Positions 7,097 through 13,852 of a stretch of DNA of 15,731 nucleotides are shown here, one piece after another. Each line of letters begins with the position of its first letter. The first letter of the stretch is position 1. The notes under the pieces were generated by a model. That model ran no database searches, had not been told where the DNA came from, and saw only the letters and a list, made by a program, of their open reading frames with translations. The DNA comes from Bifidobacterium breve (GTDB lineage: Bacteria > Actinomycetota > Acidimicrobiia > Acidimicrobiales > Ilumatobacteraceae), in contig CAMBPP010000020.1 of the NCBI GenBank assembly GCA_945869715.1, forward strand, positions 1 to 15,731, in the 5' to 3' direction. The translations under genes were made by a program, and so were the position numbers.

Positions 7097-7873
7097 TTAT
7101 TTAGGTGGCATACGAATACCACCATCTACGCGAATGCTCTCTGCATTCATGTAGCTGTTGGTAATGCATTCAATGACCATTGAAGCAAGCTCTTCTGGGC
7201 CGCCGAGGCGCTGTGGGAAGAGCACACCTTTTTGCAAGTTTGCTTTGAATGCTTCGCTGTTGTCGCCATCACCATAAATAGGGGTGTCAATGAGGCCCGG
7301 TGCAACCGTGTTCACACGAACACCGATGGCAGCAAGGTCGCGTGCAATGGGAAGTGTCATTCCTACAATTCCGCCCTTTGAAGCGGAGTATGAAGCCTGA
7401 CCAATTTGGCCGTCGAATGCTGCAACCGATGCGATGTTGACAATGGCACCACGCTCACCATATTCAAGTGGCTCAGTAACGCTCATGGCAGTTGCTGCAA
7501 GACGAATGCAGTCGAATGAACCAATGAGGTTGATGGCAATTACTTTTTTAAATGCATCGAGGTTGGCTGCTGAATCGTACGAACCATCTTTACCAACTGT
7601 GCGTTGAGCCCAGCCAATGCCAGCAGAGTTCACAAGTACGCGTAGTGGGCCCATGGACTTTGCCATTTCCACTGCGTTGATGATGTCTTCTGTCTTGGTG
7701 ACATCAACCTTGCAAAATGCTCCCCCAATTTCTTTTGCTAATTCTTGTCCCTTGTCTTCTTGAAGGTCGGCTACGACGACCTTCGCGCCACGCTTGGCGA
7801 GAAGACGGGCTGTGGCGGCACCAATTCCTGATGCTCCACCGGTCACTATTGCGCTTGCTCCTGAAATGTCCAT
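7097..7873 (-). CDS. SDR dehydrogenase, HSD10-like 3-hydroxyacyl-CoA dehydrogenase
   Basis: This 258-residue classical short-chain dehydrogenase has the cofactor loop TGGASGIG (residues 11-18) and Asp36 at the end of strand 2, which predicts NAD over NADP. It also has NSAG (82-85), Asn115 and the catalytic Ser149, Tyr162 and Lys166 (YSASK). The stretch FDGQIGQASYSASKGGIVGMTLPIARDLA, given here only as a signature region (153-180), is characteristic of the type-2 3-hydroxyacyl-CoA dehydrogenase (HSD17B10-like) group, so fatty-acid or branched-chain beta-oxidation is the likely role. It follows rnhA by 9 nt, and a TAGCCT box formed with the rnhA stop ends 6 nt before its ATG. Its stop codon directly abuts the argJ stop on the other strand. 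Substrate remains inferred. Confidence 0.92.
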   Translation of the reverse strand: MDISGASAIVTGGASGIGAATARLLAKRGAKVVVADLQEDKGQELAKEIGGAFCKVDVTKTEDIINAVEMAKSMGPLRVLVNSAGIGWAQRTVGKDGSYDSAANLDAFKKVIAINLIGSFDCIRLAATAMSVTEPLEYGERGAIVNIASVAAFDGQIGQASYSASKGGIVGMTLPIARDLAAIGVRVNTVAPGLIDTPIYGDGDNSEAFKANLQKGVLFPQRLGGPEELASMVIECITNSYMNAESIRVDGGIRMPPK

Positions 7874-7879
7874 CCTGCG

Positions 7880-7885
7880 AGGCTA
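7880..7885 (-). promoter_or_regulatory. Putative -10 box (TAGCCT) made from the rnhA stop codon
   Basis: On the minus strand the rnhA TAG stop (7883-7885) is the first half of TAGCCT, which ends 6 nt before the SDR ATG. A TTGGCA hexamer resembling a -35 lies 18 nt further upstream (7904-7909). No well-spaced Shine-Dalgarno precedes the ATG. Confidence 0.45.
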
Positions 7886-8383
7886 TGCCGACGCAGCAGC
7901 AACTGCCAAAGCGTCGACCAAATCATTCATTGGTTCCCCGGAATGGCCCTTCACCCAGGTAAAAAAGGTCTTTTCTGGCCCACGTTTCACCACTTCGCCA
8001 AGCAATTGCTCCCAGAGGTCTTGGTTCGCCACGGCCTGGCGCTGTGAGTTTTTCCAGCCCCGGGTGAGCCAGCCCTGCCACCATTTGTCGGTAAAACACT
8101 TCACCACGTAGGTGCTATCGGAGCGCACCTCAACAACAGTATGAATGTGGTGCAGCGAACGCAGGGCGTCGATCACGGCATACAACTCCATGCGCTGGTT
8201 GGTGCTTGGCTTTTCTGACCCCGAGCCATTGGGTGTACCCGCTGGAGATATTGCCCATGCCCAGCCGCCGGGGCCAGGGTTTCCTGAGCAAGCTCCGTCG
8301 GTATAGACCACGGTGGCATTTTCTGGCACCGCGCTGGCCAATGGCGTTGCCCGCAATGCACTTAAGAGCTCCCGAGCGTTCAT
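7883..8383 (-). CDS. rnhA: Ribonuclease HI
   Basis: This enzyme cleaves the RNA strand of RNA-DNA hybrids (R-loops, primers) in the cytosol. All four metal-binding acids are visible: Asp29 in YTDGACSGNPGPGGW, Glu66 in NQRMELYAV, Asp89 in RSDSTYV and Asp157 in DLVDALA, with the flexible-loop His147 in VKGHSG. The usual handle region with its Trp-rich segment (KWWQGWLTRGWKN) is present. The protein has 166 residues from ATG 8383, chosen because GGTGA lies 7 nt upstream. An in-frame ATG at 8416 would add 11 residues but has poor initiation signals. It is divergent from aceE and 9 nt ahead of the SDR gene, probably co-transcribed with it. Family assignment is firm. Confidence 0.94.
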   Translation of the reverse strand: MNARELLSALRATPLASAVPENATVVYTDGACSGNPGPGGWAWAISPAGTPNGSGSEKPSTNQRMELYAVIDALRSLHHIHTVVEVRSDSTYVVKCFTDKWWQGWLTRGWKNSQRQAVANQDLWEQLLGEVVKRGPEKTFFTWVKGHSGEPMNDLVDALAVAAASA

Positions 8384-8390
8384 CACAGAG

Positions 8391-8395
8391 TCACC
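8391..8395 (-). promoter_or_regulatory. Ribosome binding site deciding the rnhA start
   Basis: GGTGA on the minus strand, 7 nt before the ATG at 8383, favours this start over the longer one at 8416. Confidence 0.4.
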
Positions 8396-8471
8396 AAAAC
8401 CTAAATCGAGTTCCATTGCTATAGATCATTACCTATTTTCGCTCTAACGCTTGGCATCACGCTTCGCCTGC

Positions 8472-8477
8472 GAGAAT
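8472..8477 (+). promoter_or_regulatory. Putative -10 box (GAGAAT) for aceE
   Basis: GAGAAT ends 6 nt before the aceE ATG at 8484, and TTGGCA (8451-8456) lies 15 nt further upstream. The first base deviates from TANNNT and the spacer is short, so this is tentative. Confidence 0.3.
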
Positions 8478-8483
8478 AGACAC

Positions 8484-11192
8484 ATGATCTTCGACGGCTC
8501 CATGCACCAGCTTCCCGACATCGACCCCACCGAAACGAACGAGTGGATGGAGTCGCTTGACGCCGTCATCGACTCACATGGCAAAACACGCGCTCGATAT
8601 TTACTTTCACGATTGCTGGAACGCGCGCAACAAAACCAAGTGAGTTTTCCCGCCACTGTTTCCACCCCTTATGTGAACTCCATCCCACGCGAACAAGAAC
8701 CTTGGTTTCCTGGCGATGAGCATTTAGAACGGCGCATTCGTGCATACATTCGTTGGAACGCAGCAGTCATGGTTATTCGTGCCAACACTCGCGCCGAAGG
8801 AATTGGTGGACACCTTTCCACCTTTGCGAGTTCTGCATCACTTTATGAAATTGGTTTCAACCATTTCTTCCGTGGCAAAGACGACGGACAAGCCGGAGAC
8901 CATATTTATTTCCAAGGCCACGCCGCACCAGGCGTTTACGCACGTGCATTTCTTGAAGGACGACTTTCCACCGATGACCTCGACCATTTCCGCCGTGAAA
9001 TTGGCCGCGACGGAAAAGGCCTATCGAGTTATCCGCACCCAAGGTTGATGCCCGACTTCTGGGAATACCCCACTGTCTCTATGGGTCTTGGACCCATTAC
9101 CGCGTTGTACCACGCTCGCTTCAATCGCTACTTGTTAAATCGCAAACTTGACGACACATCATCTAGTCGTGTGTGGGCATTTCTTGGTGACGGCGAATGC
9201 GATGAGCCAGAAACACTCGGTGCAATATCACTTGCGTCGCGTGAACATCTCGACAACTTGGTTTTTGTGGTGAACTGTAACTTGCAGCGCCTCGATGGCC
9301 CAGTACGCGGCAACGGAAAAATCATTCAAGAACTTGAAGCAACCTTTCGTGGTGCAGGATGGAATGTCATCAAAGTCATTTGGGGCTCGAAATGGGACGA
9401 CCTACTTGCTCGCGATGTTGACGGTGTATTGCTCAACCAAATGAACACCACAGTCGATGGTGAATTCCAGCGCTATACCGTGGAAGATGGTTCATACATT
9501 CGTGAAAACTTCTTCGGCCCCGACCCACGACTACGTCAGATGGTGTCGCATCTCACCGATGAAGAACTCAGCGTGTTGCCACGCGGTGGGCACGACTACC
9601 GCAAGTTGTATGCCGCTTATCGCTCGGCTGCAGAAAATTTAGGGTCGGGTCGCCCCACTGCCATTTTGTGCAAGACCGTGAAGGGTTGGACCCTTGGCCC
9701 CTCCATCGAGGGTCGCAATGCAACGCATCAAATTAAAAAGATGAACGCCGATCAGCTGCGCGCATTACGCGATCGCTTGTACCTCCAAGAGGAAATTCCC
9801 GATAGCGCACTCGAGGCCGACGAACCACCGTATTTCCGCCCTGCAGAAACAAGTGTGGAATACCAATACATGATGGAGCGCCGCCGCGCACTAGGTGGGC
9901 CAGTGCCCAAACGATTAGTTGTTGCACGTCGCCCATTGTCATTGCCCGCACCAGAGGTATTCGAAGAACTGCGTGCGGGAAGCGGTGAGCAAGCGGTGAG
10001 TACCACCATGAGTTTTACGCGCTTACTGCGCAACCTGGCTCGCGACGAGAACTTTGGCCCACGCGTTGTGCCCATTATTCCCGATGAAGCACGCACCTTT
10101 GGCATGGACGCTCTTTTCCGCGAACTGCGTATTTATGCAAGCCAAGGTCAAAAGTACGAACCAGTCGACCACGACCTCTTGTTGTCATATGTAGAAGCAT
10201 CCGATGGGCAAATTCTTGAAGAAGGCATTACCGAAGCAGGAAGTTTGGCCTCTTTCATTGCAGCAGGAACAAGTTATGCAACGCGCGGAGTGCCCATGGT
10301 GCCCTTCTACACGTTCTATTCAATGTTTGGCTTCCAACGCGTCGGTGACCTCATTTGGCAAGCTGCCGATGCACGCACGCGAGGTTTCCTCCTTGGCGCA
10401 ACTGCGGGTCGCACCACCTTGATGGGTGAAGGACTTCAACATCAAGATGGTCACAGTTTGGTATTGGCAAGCACGGTTCCACCATGCCAGTCGTACGACC
10501 CAGCGTTTGCTTACGAAGTTGCCGCAATTATTGAAGATGGCCTCGAGCGCATGTACGGCGCTAACCCAGAAGACATCTTTTACTACATCACGTTGTACAA
10601 CGAGAACTACATAATGCCTGCTCAGCCCACTGCCGTTGAAGCGCAGCACATTACACGTGGGCTCTATAAGTTTGCAGATGCGCCTGAAGCGCCACTTCAG
10701 GCAACAATTCTTTTCTCGGGAAGTGCGCATACTGCTGCACGCGAAGCCGCGAAAGAATTGCTCGACAACTACGGCGTTGGAGTGGAACTGTGGTCGGCAA
10801 CTTCCTACAAGAACCTGCGTGAAGAGGCAATGAACTGCGAGCGCATTGCCCGTTTGAATCCAACACACCCGCCAGCAATTCCACTCGTTACACGTTTGCT
10901 GACCGATGCACCAGGACCCATCGTTGCGGTCACCGACTTCATGCGCATTGTTCCTGAGCAAGTTGCCCGCTTCATACCCAATAAAACATTCGTTCCACTT
11001 GGCACCGACGGCATGGGCCGTAGCGATACTCGCGAGGCATTGCGCCAATACTTTGAAAACGATATGCCAAGTATTGTGGTCACTGTTTTACACGCTTTGC
11101 AGCAAGATGGAAAAGTTGCGCCAGACGTAGTAGAAAAAGCACTAGACAAACACAACATTGCACCAAATAGCCCTTCACCCTTTATGTATTAA
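8484..11192 (+). CDS. aceE: Pyruvate dehydrogenase E1 component, homodimeric type
   Basis: This thiamine-diphosphate enzyme decarboxylates pyruvate and acetylates the lipoyl group of E2. At 902 residues it matches the homodimeric AceE family (E. coli about 887). The N-terminal DPTETNEWMESLDAVI leads into the conserved YFQGHAAPGVYARAFLEGRL, with the His that contacts the cofactor. The ThDP/Mg motif runs from GDGECDEPE (Gly235 onward) to NCNLQRLDGPVRGN (Asn264). The middle and C-terminal transketolase-like domains include EGITEAGSLASFIAAGT, GRTTLMGEGLQHQDGHS and the GTDGMGRSDTREALR region. ATG 8484 is chosen because homologues begin there; an upstream in-frame TTG (8451) would add 11 atypical residues. 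The HhH protein starts 9 nt downstream. E2 and E3 for the complex are in the minus-strand unit at 3-2755. Confidence 0.97.
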   Translation: MIFDGSMHQLPDIDPTETNEWMESLDAVIDSHGKTRARYLLSRLLERAQQNQVSFPATVSTPYVNSIPREQEPWFPGDEHLERRIRAYIRWNAAVMVIRANTRAEGIGGHLSTFASSASLYEIGFNHFFRGKDDGQAGDHIYFQGHAAPGVYARAFLEGRLSTDDLDHFRREIGRDGKGLSSYPHPRLMPDFWEYPTVSMGLGPITALYHARFNRYLLNRKLDDTSSSRVWAFLGDGECDEPETLGAISLASREHLDNLVFVVNCNLQRLDGPVRGNGKIIQELEATFRGAGWNVIKVIWGSKWDDLLARDVDGVLLNQMNTTVDGEFQRYTVEDGSYIRENFFGPDPRLRQMVSHLTDEELSVLPRGGHDYRKLYAAYRSAAENLGSGRPTAILCKTVKGWTLGPSIEGRNATHQIKKMNADQLRALRDRLYLQEEIPDSALEADEPPYFRPAETSVEYQYMMERRRALGGPVPKRLVVARRPLSLPAPEVFEELRAGSGEQAVSTTMSFTRLLRNLARDENFGPRVVPIIPDEARTFGMDALFRELRIYASQGQKYEPVDHDLLLSYVEASDGQILEEGITEAGSLASFIAAGTSYATRGVPMVPFYTFYSMFGFQRVGDLIWQAADARTRGFLLGATAGRTTLMGEGLQHQDGHSLVLASTVPPCQSYDPAFAYEVAAIIEDGLERMYGANPEDIFYYITLYNENYIMPAQPTAVEAQHITRGLYKFADAPEAPLQATILFSGSAHTAAREAAKELLDNYGVGVELWSATSYKNLREEAMNCERIARLNPTHPPAIPLVTRLLTDAPGPIVAVTDFMRIVPEQVARFIPNKTFVPLGTDGMGRSDTREALRQYFENDMPSIVVTVLHALQQDGKVAPDVVEKALDKHNIAPNSPSPFMY

Positions 11193-11201
11193 GAGAACAT
11201 C

Positions 11202-11807
11202 ATGAGCACAGGAACCCTTTACATCACTGGCGACACAGCGGCCGACAAGTTGCTCAACAGCAATGGAACCGCTCTACTTATTGGAATGCTGCTCGACCAG
11301 CAAGTACCAATGGAGTGGGCATTCAAAGGGCCAGCCACCATTAAAGAGCGTCTTGGTCATCTTGACCCGAAGAAAATTTCTCTCATTGACGTCGAAGACT
11401 TCGTGTCGATGTGCTGTACAAAACCAGCAATTCACCGCTTCCCTGCTTCGATGAGCCGGCGCATTCACGAACTGTGTGGCATCATTGCTCGCGAGTACAA
11501 AAACAAAGGTGAAAATATGTGGGCCGGTGTCACCGATGCGGCATTGCTCACCGAGCGCCTTCGCGTACTTCCCGGCTTCGGTGAAGAAAAAGCACAAATT
11601 TTTATTGCACTTCTCGGCAAGCGCATGGGTGTGGTTCCCAAAAATTGGAAAACCGAAGCTGGAGTGTTTGGCGATGCAAACCCCCGCACTGTTGCCGACA
11701 TCACTTCTCCTGAAACGCTGCTTATGGTGCGCACCTGGAAAAAAGCAGAAAAGGCAGCAGCGCGCGATAAGCAGAGCCGCCCTTTGAAAGCTAAAACCAG
11801 CAAATGA
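11202..11807 (+). CDS. HhH-GPD base-excision-repair-like protein lacking canonical catalytic residues
   Basis: This 201-residue protein of the actinobacterial HhH-GPD-type group (TIGR03252-like) begins with a helical segment, TALLIGMLLDQQVPMEWAF, which matches the QQ-containing helix of AlkA/EndoIII-fold proteins. The hairpin is LPGFGEEKAQIF (Leu123-Phe134). At the EndoIII Lys120 position it has Glu129, and about 18 residues later, where the catalytic Asp is expected, there is Pro-Lys-Asn. No Fe-S cysteines follow. A classic glycosylase or lyase reaction is therefore doubtful; DNA binding through the hairpin is plausible. The tail is Lys/Arg-rich. It sits 9 nt after aceE (AAGAGA as a weak Shine-Dalgarno) and its stop overlaps the galE start by 4 nt. 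Actual function unknown. Confidence 0.85.
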   Translation: MSTGTLYITGDTAADKLLNSNGTALLIGMLLDQQVPMEWAFKGPATIKERLGHLDPKKISLIDVEDFVSMCCTKPAIHRFPASMSRRIHELCGIIAREYKNKGENMWAGVTDAALLTERLRVLPGFGEEKAQIFIALLGKRMGVVPKNWKTEAGVFGDANPRTVADITSPETLLMVRTWKKAEKAAARDKQSRPLKAKTSK

Positions 11808-12787
11808 CCACTCTTGTTACCGGTGGTGCTGGCTACATCGGGTCTCACACTGTGCGACAACTGGTGAACGCCGGACGCGACGTTGTTGCATTCGACTCCC
11901 TTGAACTTGGTCATCGTGAAGCACTCTTGGGTACAGAGTTGGTTGTAGGAAACATCGCAAATCAAGACCTCATTAAATCGACATGCAAGAAATACGGCAT
12001 CACTGAAGTCATTCACTTTGCCGCTTATAAAAGCGTTGGTGAATCGATGAGTAACCCAGGTCGATATTTTTCCAACAATGTCACTGGCTCAACTTTGCTC
12101 GTAGATGCGCTTGCACAAGCCGGGGTCGACAAAGTCGTTTTCTCGTCTTCTGCCTCGGTATATGGAACACCTGAAACTGTTCCTGTTCGCGAAGATGCAC
12201 CACTACACCCCGAAAGCGTGTACGCCGAAACGAAATACATGACCGAGCGCATGTTGCACTGGTTTAGTGAAACACACGGCCTACGTTCTGTCAGCCTGCG
12301 CTACTTCAATGCTGCCGGTGACTCGTTCGATTCGCTCATTGGCGAAGACTGGTCTGTCACCACAAACCTCGTGCCAGTAGTGATGAAGGCAACTCTTGGC
12401 AAAAGAGATGCCCTTGAAGTCTTCGGCAACGACTACCCCACTCGCGACGGCACGGGCATCCGTGATTACATCCACGTTGTCGACCTTGCCGATGCACATG
12501 TGAAGGCCCTCAACTACCTCGCCGATGGAAAACCCACAACATCGTGCAATGTGGGTACAGGCAAGGGCACAACAGTGCTCGAGGTCATTCAGGTAACCGA
12601 ACGTATTTCAGGTCGTCAAGTTCCGCACGTCATGTCACCACGACGTGCTGGCGACCCCATTGAGGTGTATGCCGACCCCACTTTTGCTGCACAGACCCTT
12701 GGGTGGCAGGCGCAGTATTCCCTCGACGACATCATTGCAACGGCATGGCAATGGCACAGCACGCATATTGACGGCTTCACCAAGTAA
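11804..12787 (+). CDS. galE: UDP-glucose 4-epimerase
   Basis: GalE interconverts UDP-glucose and UDP-galactose with bound NAD and feeds cell-surface glycan synthesis. It is an extended SDR of 327 residues with GGAGYIG (7-13), HFAAYKSVGES, the catalytic Ser region FSSSASVYG, Tyr140 and Lys144 (YAETK), LRYFNAAGD, and the GalE-typical RDGTGIRDYIHVVDLADAH and NVGTGKGTTVLEV. These residues support the epimerase rather than a dehydratase. The start overlaps the HhH gene stop (ATGA), so it is translationally coupled to a functionally unrelated gene. Its TAA abuts the stop of the convergent hydrolase gene with no base between. The downstream glycosyltransferase is a separate transcription unit but could use related sugars. 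Confidence 0.94.
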   Translation: MTTLVTGGAGYIGSHTVRQLVNAGRDVVAFDSLELGHREALLGTELVVGNIANQDLIKSTCKKYGITEVIHFAAYKSVGESMSNPGRYFSNNVTGSTLLVDALAQAGVDKVVFSSSASVYGTPETVPVREDAPLHPESVYAETKYMTERMLHWFSETHGLRSVSLRYFNAAGDSFDSLIGEDWSVTTNLVPVVMKATLGKRDALEVFGNDYPTRDGTGIRDYIHVVDLADAHVKALNYLADGKPTTSCNVGTGKGTTVLEVIQVTERISGRQVPHVMSPRRAGDPIEVYADPTFAAQTLGWQAQYSLDDIIATAWQWHSTHIDGFTK

Positions 12788-13588
12788 TTACGAAGCGAGT
12801 CGCGACCTTTCGCGATCTAACCATCCGAACAACACAGCAAGTACTCGCGGGTCGTGACGCAACCTGTGCCCCGCGCCAGCAATAATGCGCAACTCTGCGG
12901 AGCCGTGTGCCTCTGCTAACGCTCGTGCATCGGCTGTTGGCACGCTTTCATCGTCGTCGCCATGCAACACCATGAGTGGCCGCGGTGCAAAACGACCTGC
13001 CGCGTCGATAGGACGAAACCTTCGCAGTTCCCTACTCCACTCATCGAAGTTCTGTGGAAACCCCGCACGACGAATAGCCCCAATGTCTCGTGCATGTTCC
13101 AAGAAGCGACGTGGCTGCTCGGCCCAGTCGTCGAAGTCGGCTCGCCCGCTGAGCGACACACAACCATTGACTCGTGGGTCATCGGCTGCAACACACAACG
13201 CCACCGATGCTCCGGTGTTGGTACCTACCAACCACACGCTGTCGACATTGCCAATAGCAACCAAGTGGTCAATTGCTGCTCGCAGGTCGTCAACCCAACC
13301 TTGCAAAGAGAAGTCGCCTTCACTTGCACCGCACCCACGAAATGTAAATGTGAGTGCCGCACATCCCACTTCATTTGCCATGCGGTCGATGACCTGCGGG
13401 AAGGTGCCTGCAGACTGGCGCGCGTCGAGTGGCCCGATGGGGAATCCGTGACACAAAATAACCCCAGGAAGCGGACCAAATACGCCGTTAGGCCGTGCGA
13501 AATAACTGGAAAGTGTGAGCCCACTCGACGCAAACGTCGAGTTAATCAACATTGTATTGATTGCACCAGAACTTTCACCTGCAGCCAT
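12788..13588 (-). CDS. Alpha/beta-hydrolase-fold protein with Asn at the nucleophile position
   Basis: This 266-residue protein has the alpha/beta-hydrolase order: PGVILCHGFPIG (oxyanion-hole His47-Gly48), FTFRGCGASEG (81-91), the nucleophile elbow, HGDDDESVP (acid Asp213) and GAGHRLRHD (His241). The elbow reads GTNTG, so position 124 is Asn (codon AAC, 13217-13219) in place of the expected Ser, Asp or Cys. The acid and His are retained. It may be inactive, or use another mechanism or act as a binding protein. ATG 13588 is used because it lies 6 nt after the preceding small gene's stop; ATG 13552 is an alternative, and neither has a good ribosome site. It is convergent with galE, with zero gap. 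Substrate unknown. Confidence 0.88.
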   Translation of the reverse strand: MAAGESSGAINTMLINSTFASSGLTLSSYFARPNGVFGPLPGVILCHGFPIGPLDARQSAGTFPQVIDRMANEVGCAALTFTFRGCGASEGDFSLQGWVDDLRAAIDHLVAIGNVDSVWLVGTNTGASVALCVAADDPRVNGCVSLSGRADFDDWAEQPRRFLEHARDIGAIRRAGFPQNFDEWSRELRRFRPIDAAGRFAPRPLMVLHGDDDESVPTADARALAEAHGSAELRIIAGAGHRLRHDPRVLAVLFGWLDRERSRLAS

Positions 13589-13594
13589 AAGTGG

Positions 13595-13819
13595 TTAGGC
13601 GCGAGGGGCGCGCATACGACGTGTTTTACCCGGAGTGGCCAATGTGTAGCCACGATTACGCGCCTCTACTTCAGTATCTGGTCCAAAACACAAACCCACT
13701 TCGCTTGCCACGATGTCGTTGATGATGTCGGGGTCGCTCCAGTTATCGACGTCGTAAACAAGCTGTGTGCGTTTGTCTCCGAGATAGCGCGTATGTTCAA
13801 ACTTGCCGGGTCGTTCCAT
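13595..13819 (-). CDS. Small hypothetical protein (74 aa)
   Basis: I do not recognise a named family. The protein is soluble with no hydrophobic segment and begins Met-Glu-Arg-Pro-Gly-Lys-Phe. It contains a dense polar/aromatic segment (HTRYLGDKRTQLVYDVD) followed by an acidic-hydrophobic helix and FGPDTEVEARNRGY, and ends in a basic tail. Such a compact mix without low complexity looks like a conserved domain rather than a chance frame. The reading frame is open up to 13954, but the ATG at 13819 is preferred: a TATTCT box ends 7 nt upstream and the longer form would overlap the divergent gene. It ends 6 nt before the alpha/beta-hydrolase-fold gene, so the two are probably co-transcribed. Confidence 0.65.
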   Translation of the reverse strand: MERPGKFEHTRYLGDKRTQLVYDVDNWSDPDIINDIVASEVGLCFGPDTEVEARNRGYTLATPGKTRRMRAPRA

Positions 13820-13826
13820 GTCCCCA

Positions 13827-13832
13827 AGAATA
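13827..13832 (-). promoter_or_regulatory. Putative -10 box (TATTCT) for the 74-aa gene
   Basis: TATTCT on the minus strand ends 7 nt before ATG 13819, predicting a leaderless or nearly leaderless mRNA. It lies 7 bp from the opposing plus-strand -10 box at 13840. Confidence 0.4.
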
Positions 13833-13839
13833 GCGGCAC

Positions 13840-13845
13840 TAGGCT
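13840..13845 (+). promoter_or_regulatory. Putative -10 box (TAGGCT) for the 87-aa/GT2 unit
   Basis: TAGGCT ends 7 nt before GTG 13853, matching the spacing seen at other starts in the window. It supports the GTG start over the ATG at 13874 and is placed back-to-back with the minus-strand box at 13827-13832. Confidence 0.35.
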
Positions 13846-13852
13846 CACTGCT

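Noticed and set aside
7104..7123. Hairpin GGTGG...CCACC just past the argJ stop, possible terminator
   Set aside because: The stem has a mismatch, lies in the SDR coding end and has no T-run on either strand.
8451..8483. TTG start adding 11 residues to AceE
   Set aside because: The added residues do not look like AceE N-termini, and the ATG at 8484 fits the family and a -10-like hexamer.
10320..11048. Long minus-strand frame (242 codons) inside aceE
   Set aside because: It is antisense to a well-conserved AceE C-terminal domain, has Cys/Trp-rich atypical composition and no initiation signal.
12800..12815. Hairpin TCGCGA-CCTT-TCGCGA after galE, possible bidirectional terminator
   Set aside because: The stem is good but there is no T-run on either side, and it encodes the Arg/Glu/Asp-rich end of the hydrolase; kept only as a possible pause site.
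12885..13852. Plus-strand frames running through the hydrolase gene, including the long upstream extension of the 87-aa frame
   Set aside because: They are antisense to the alpha/beta-hydrolase-fold gene, which has clear motifs; only the segment after 13853 looks protein-like.
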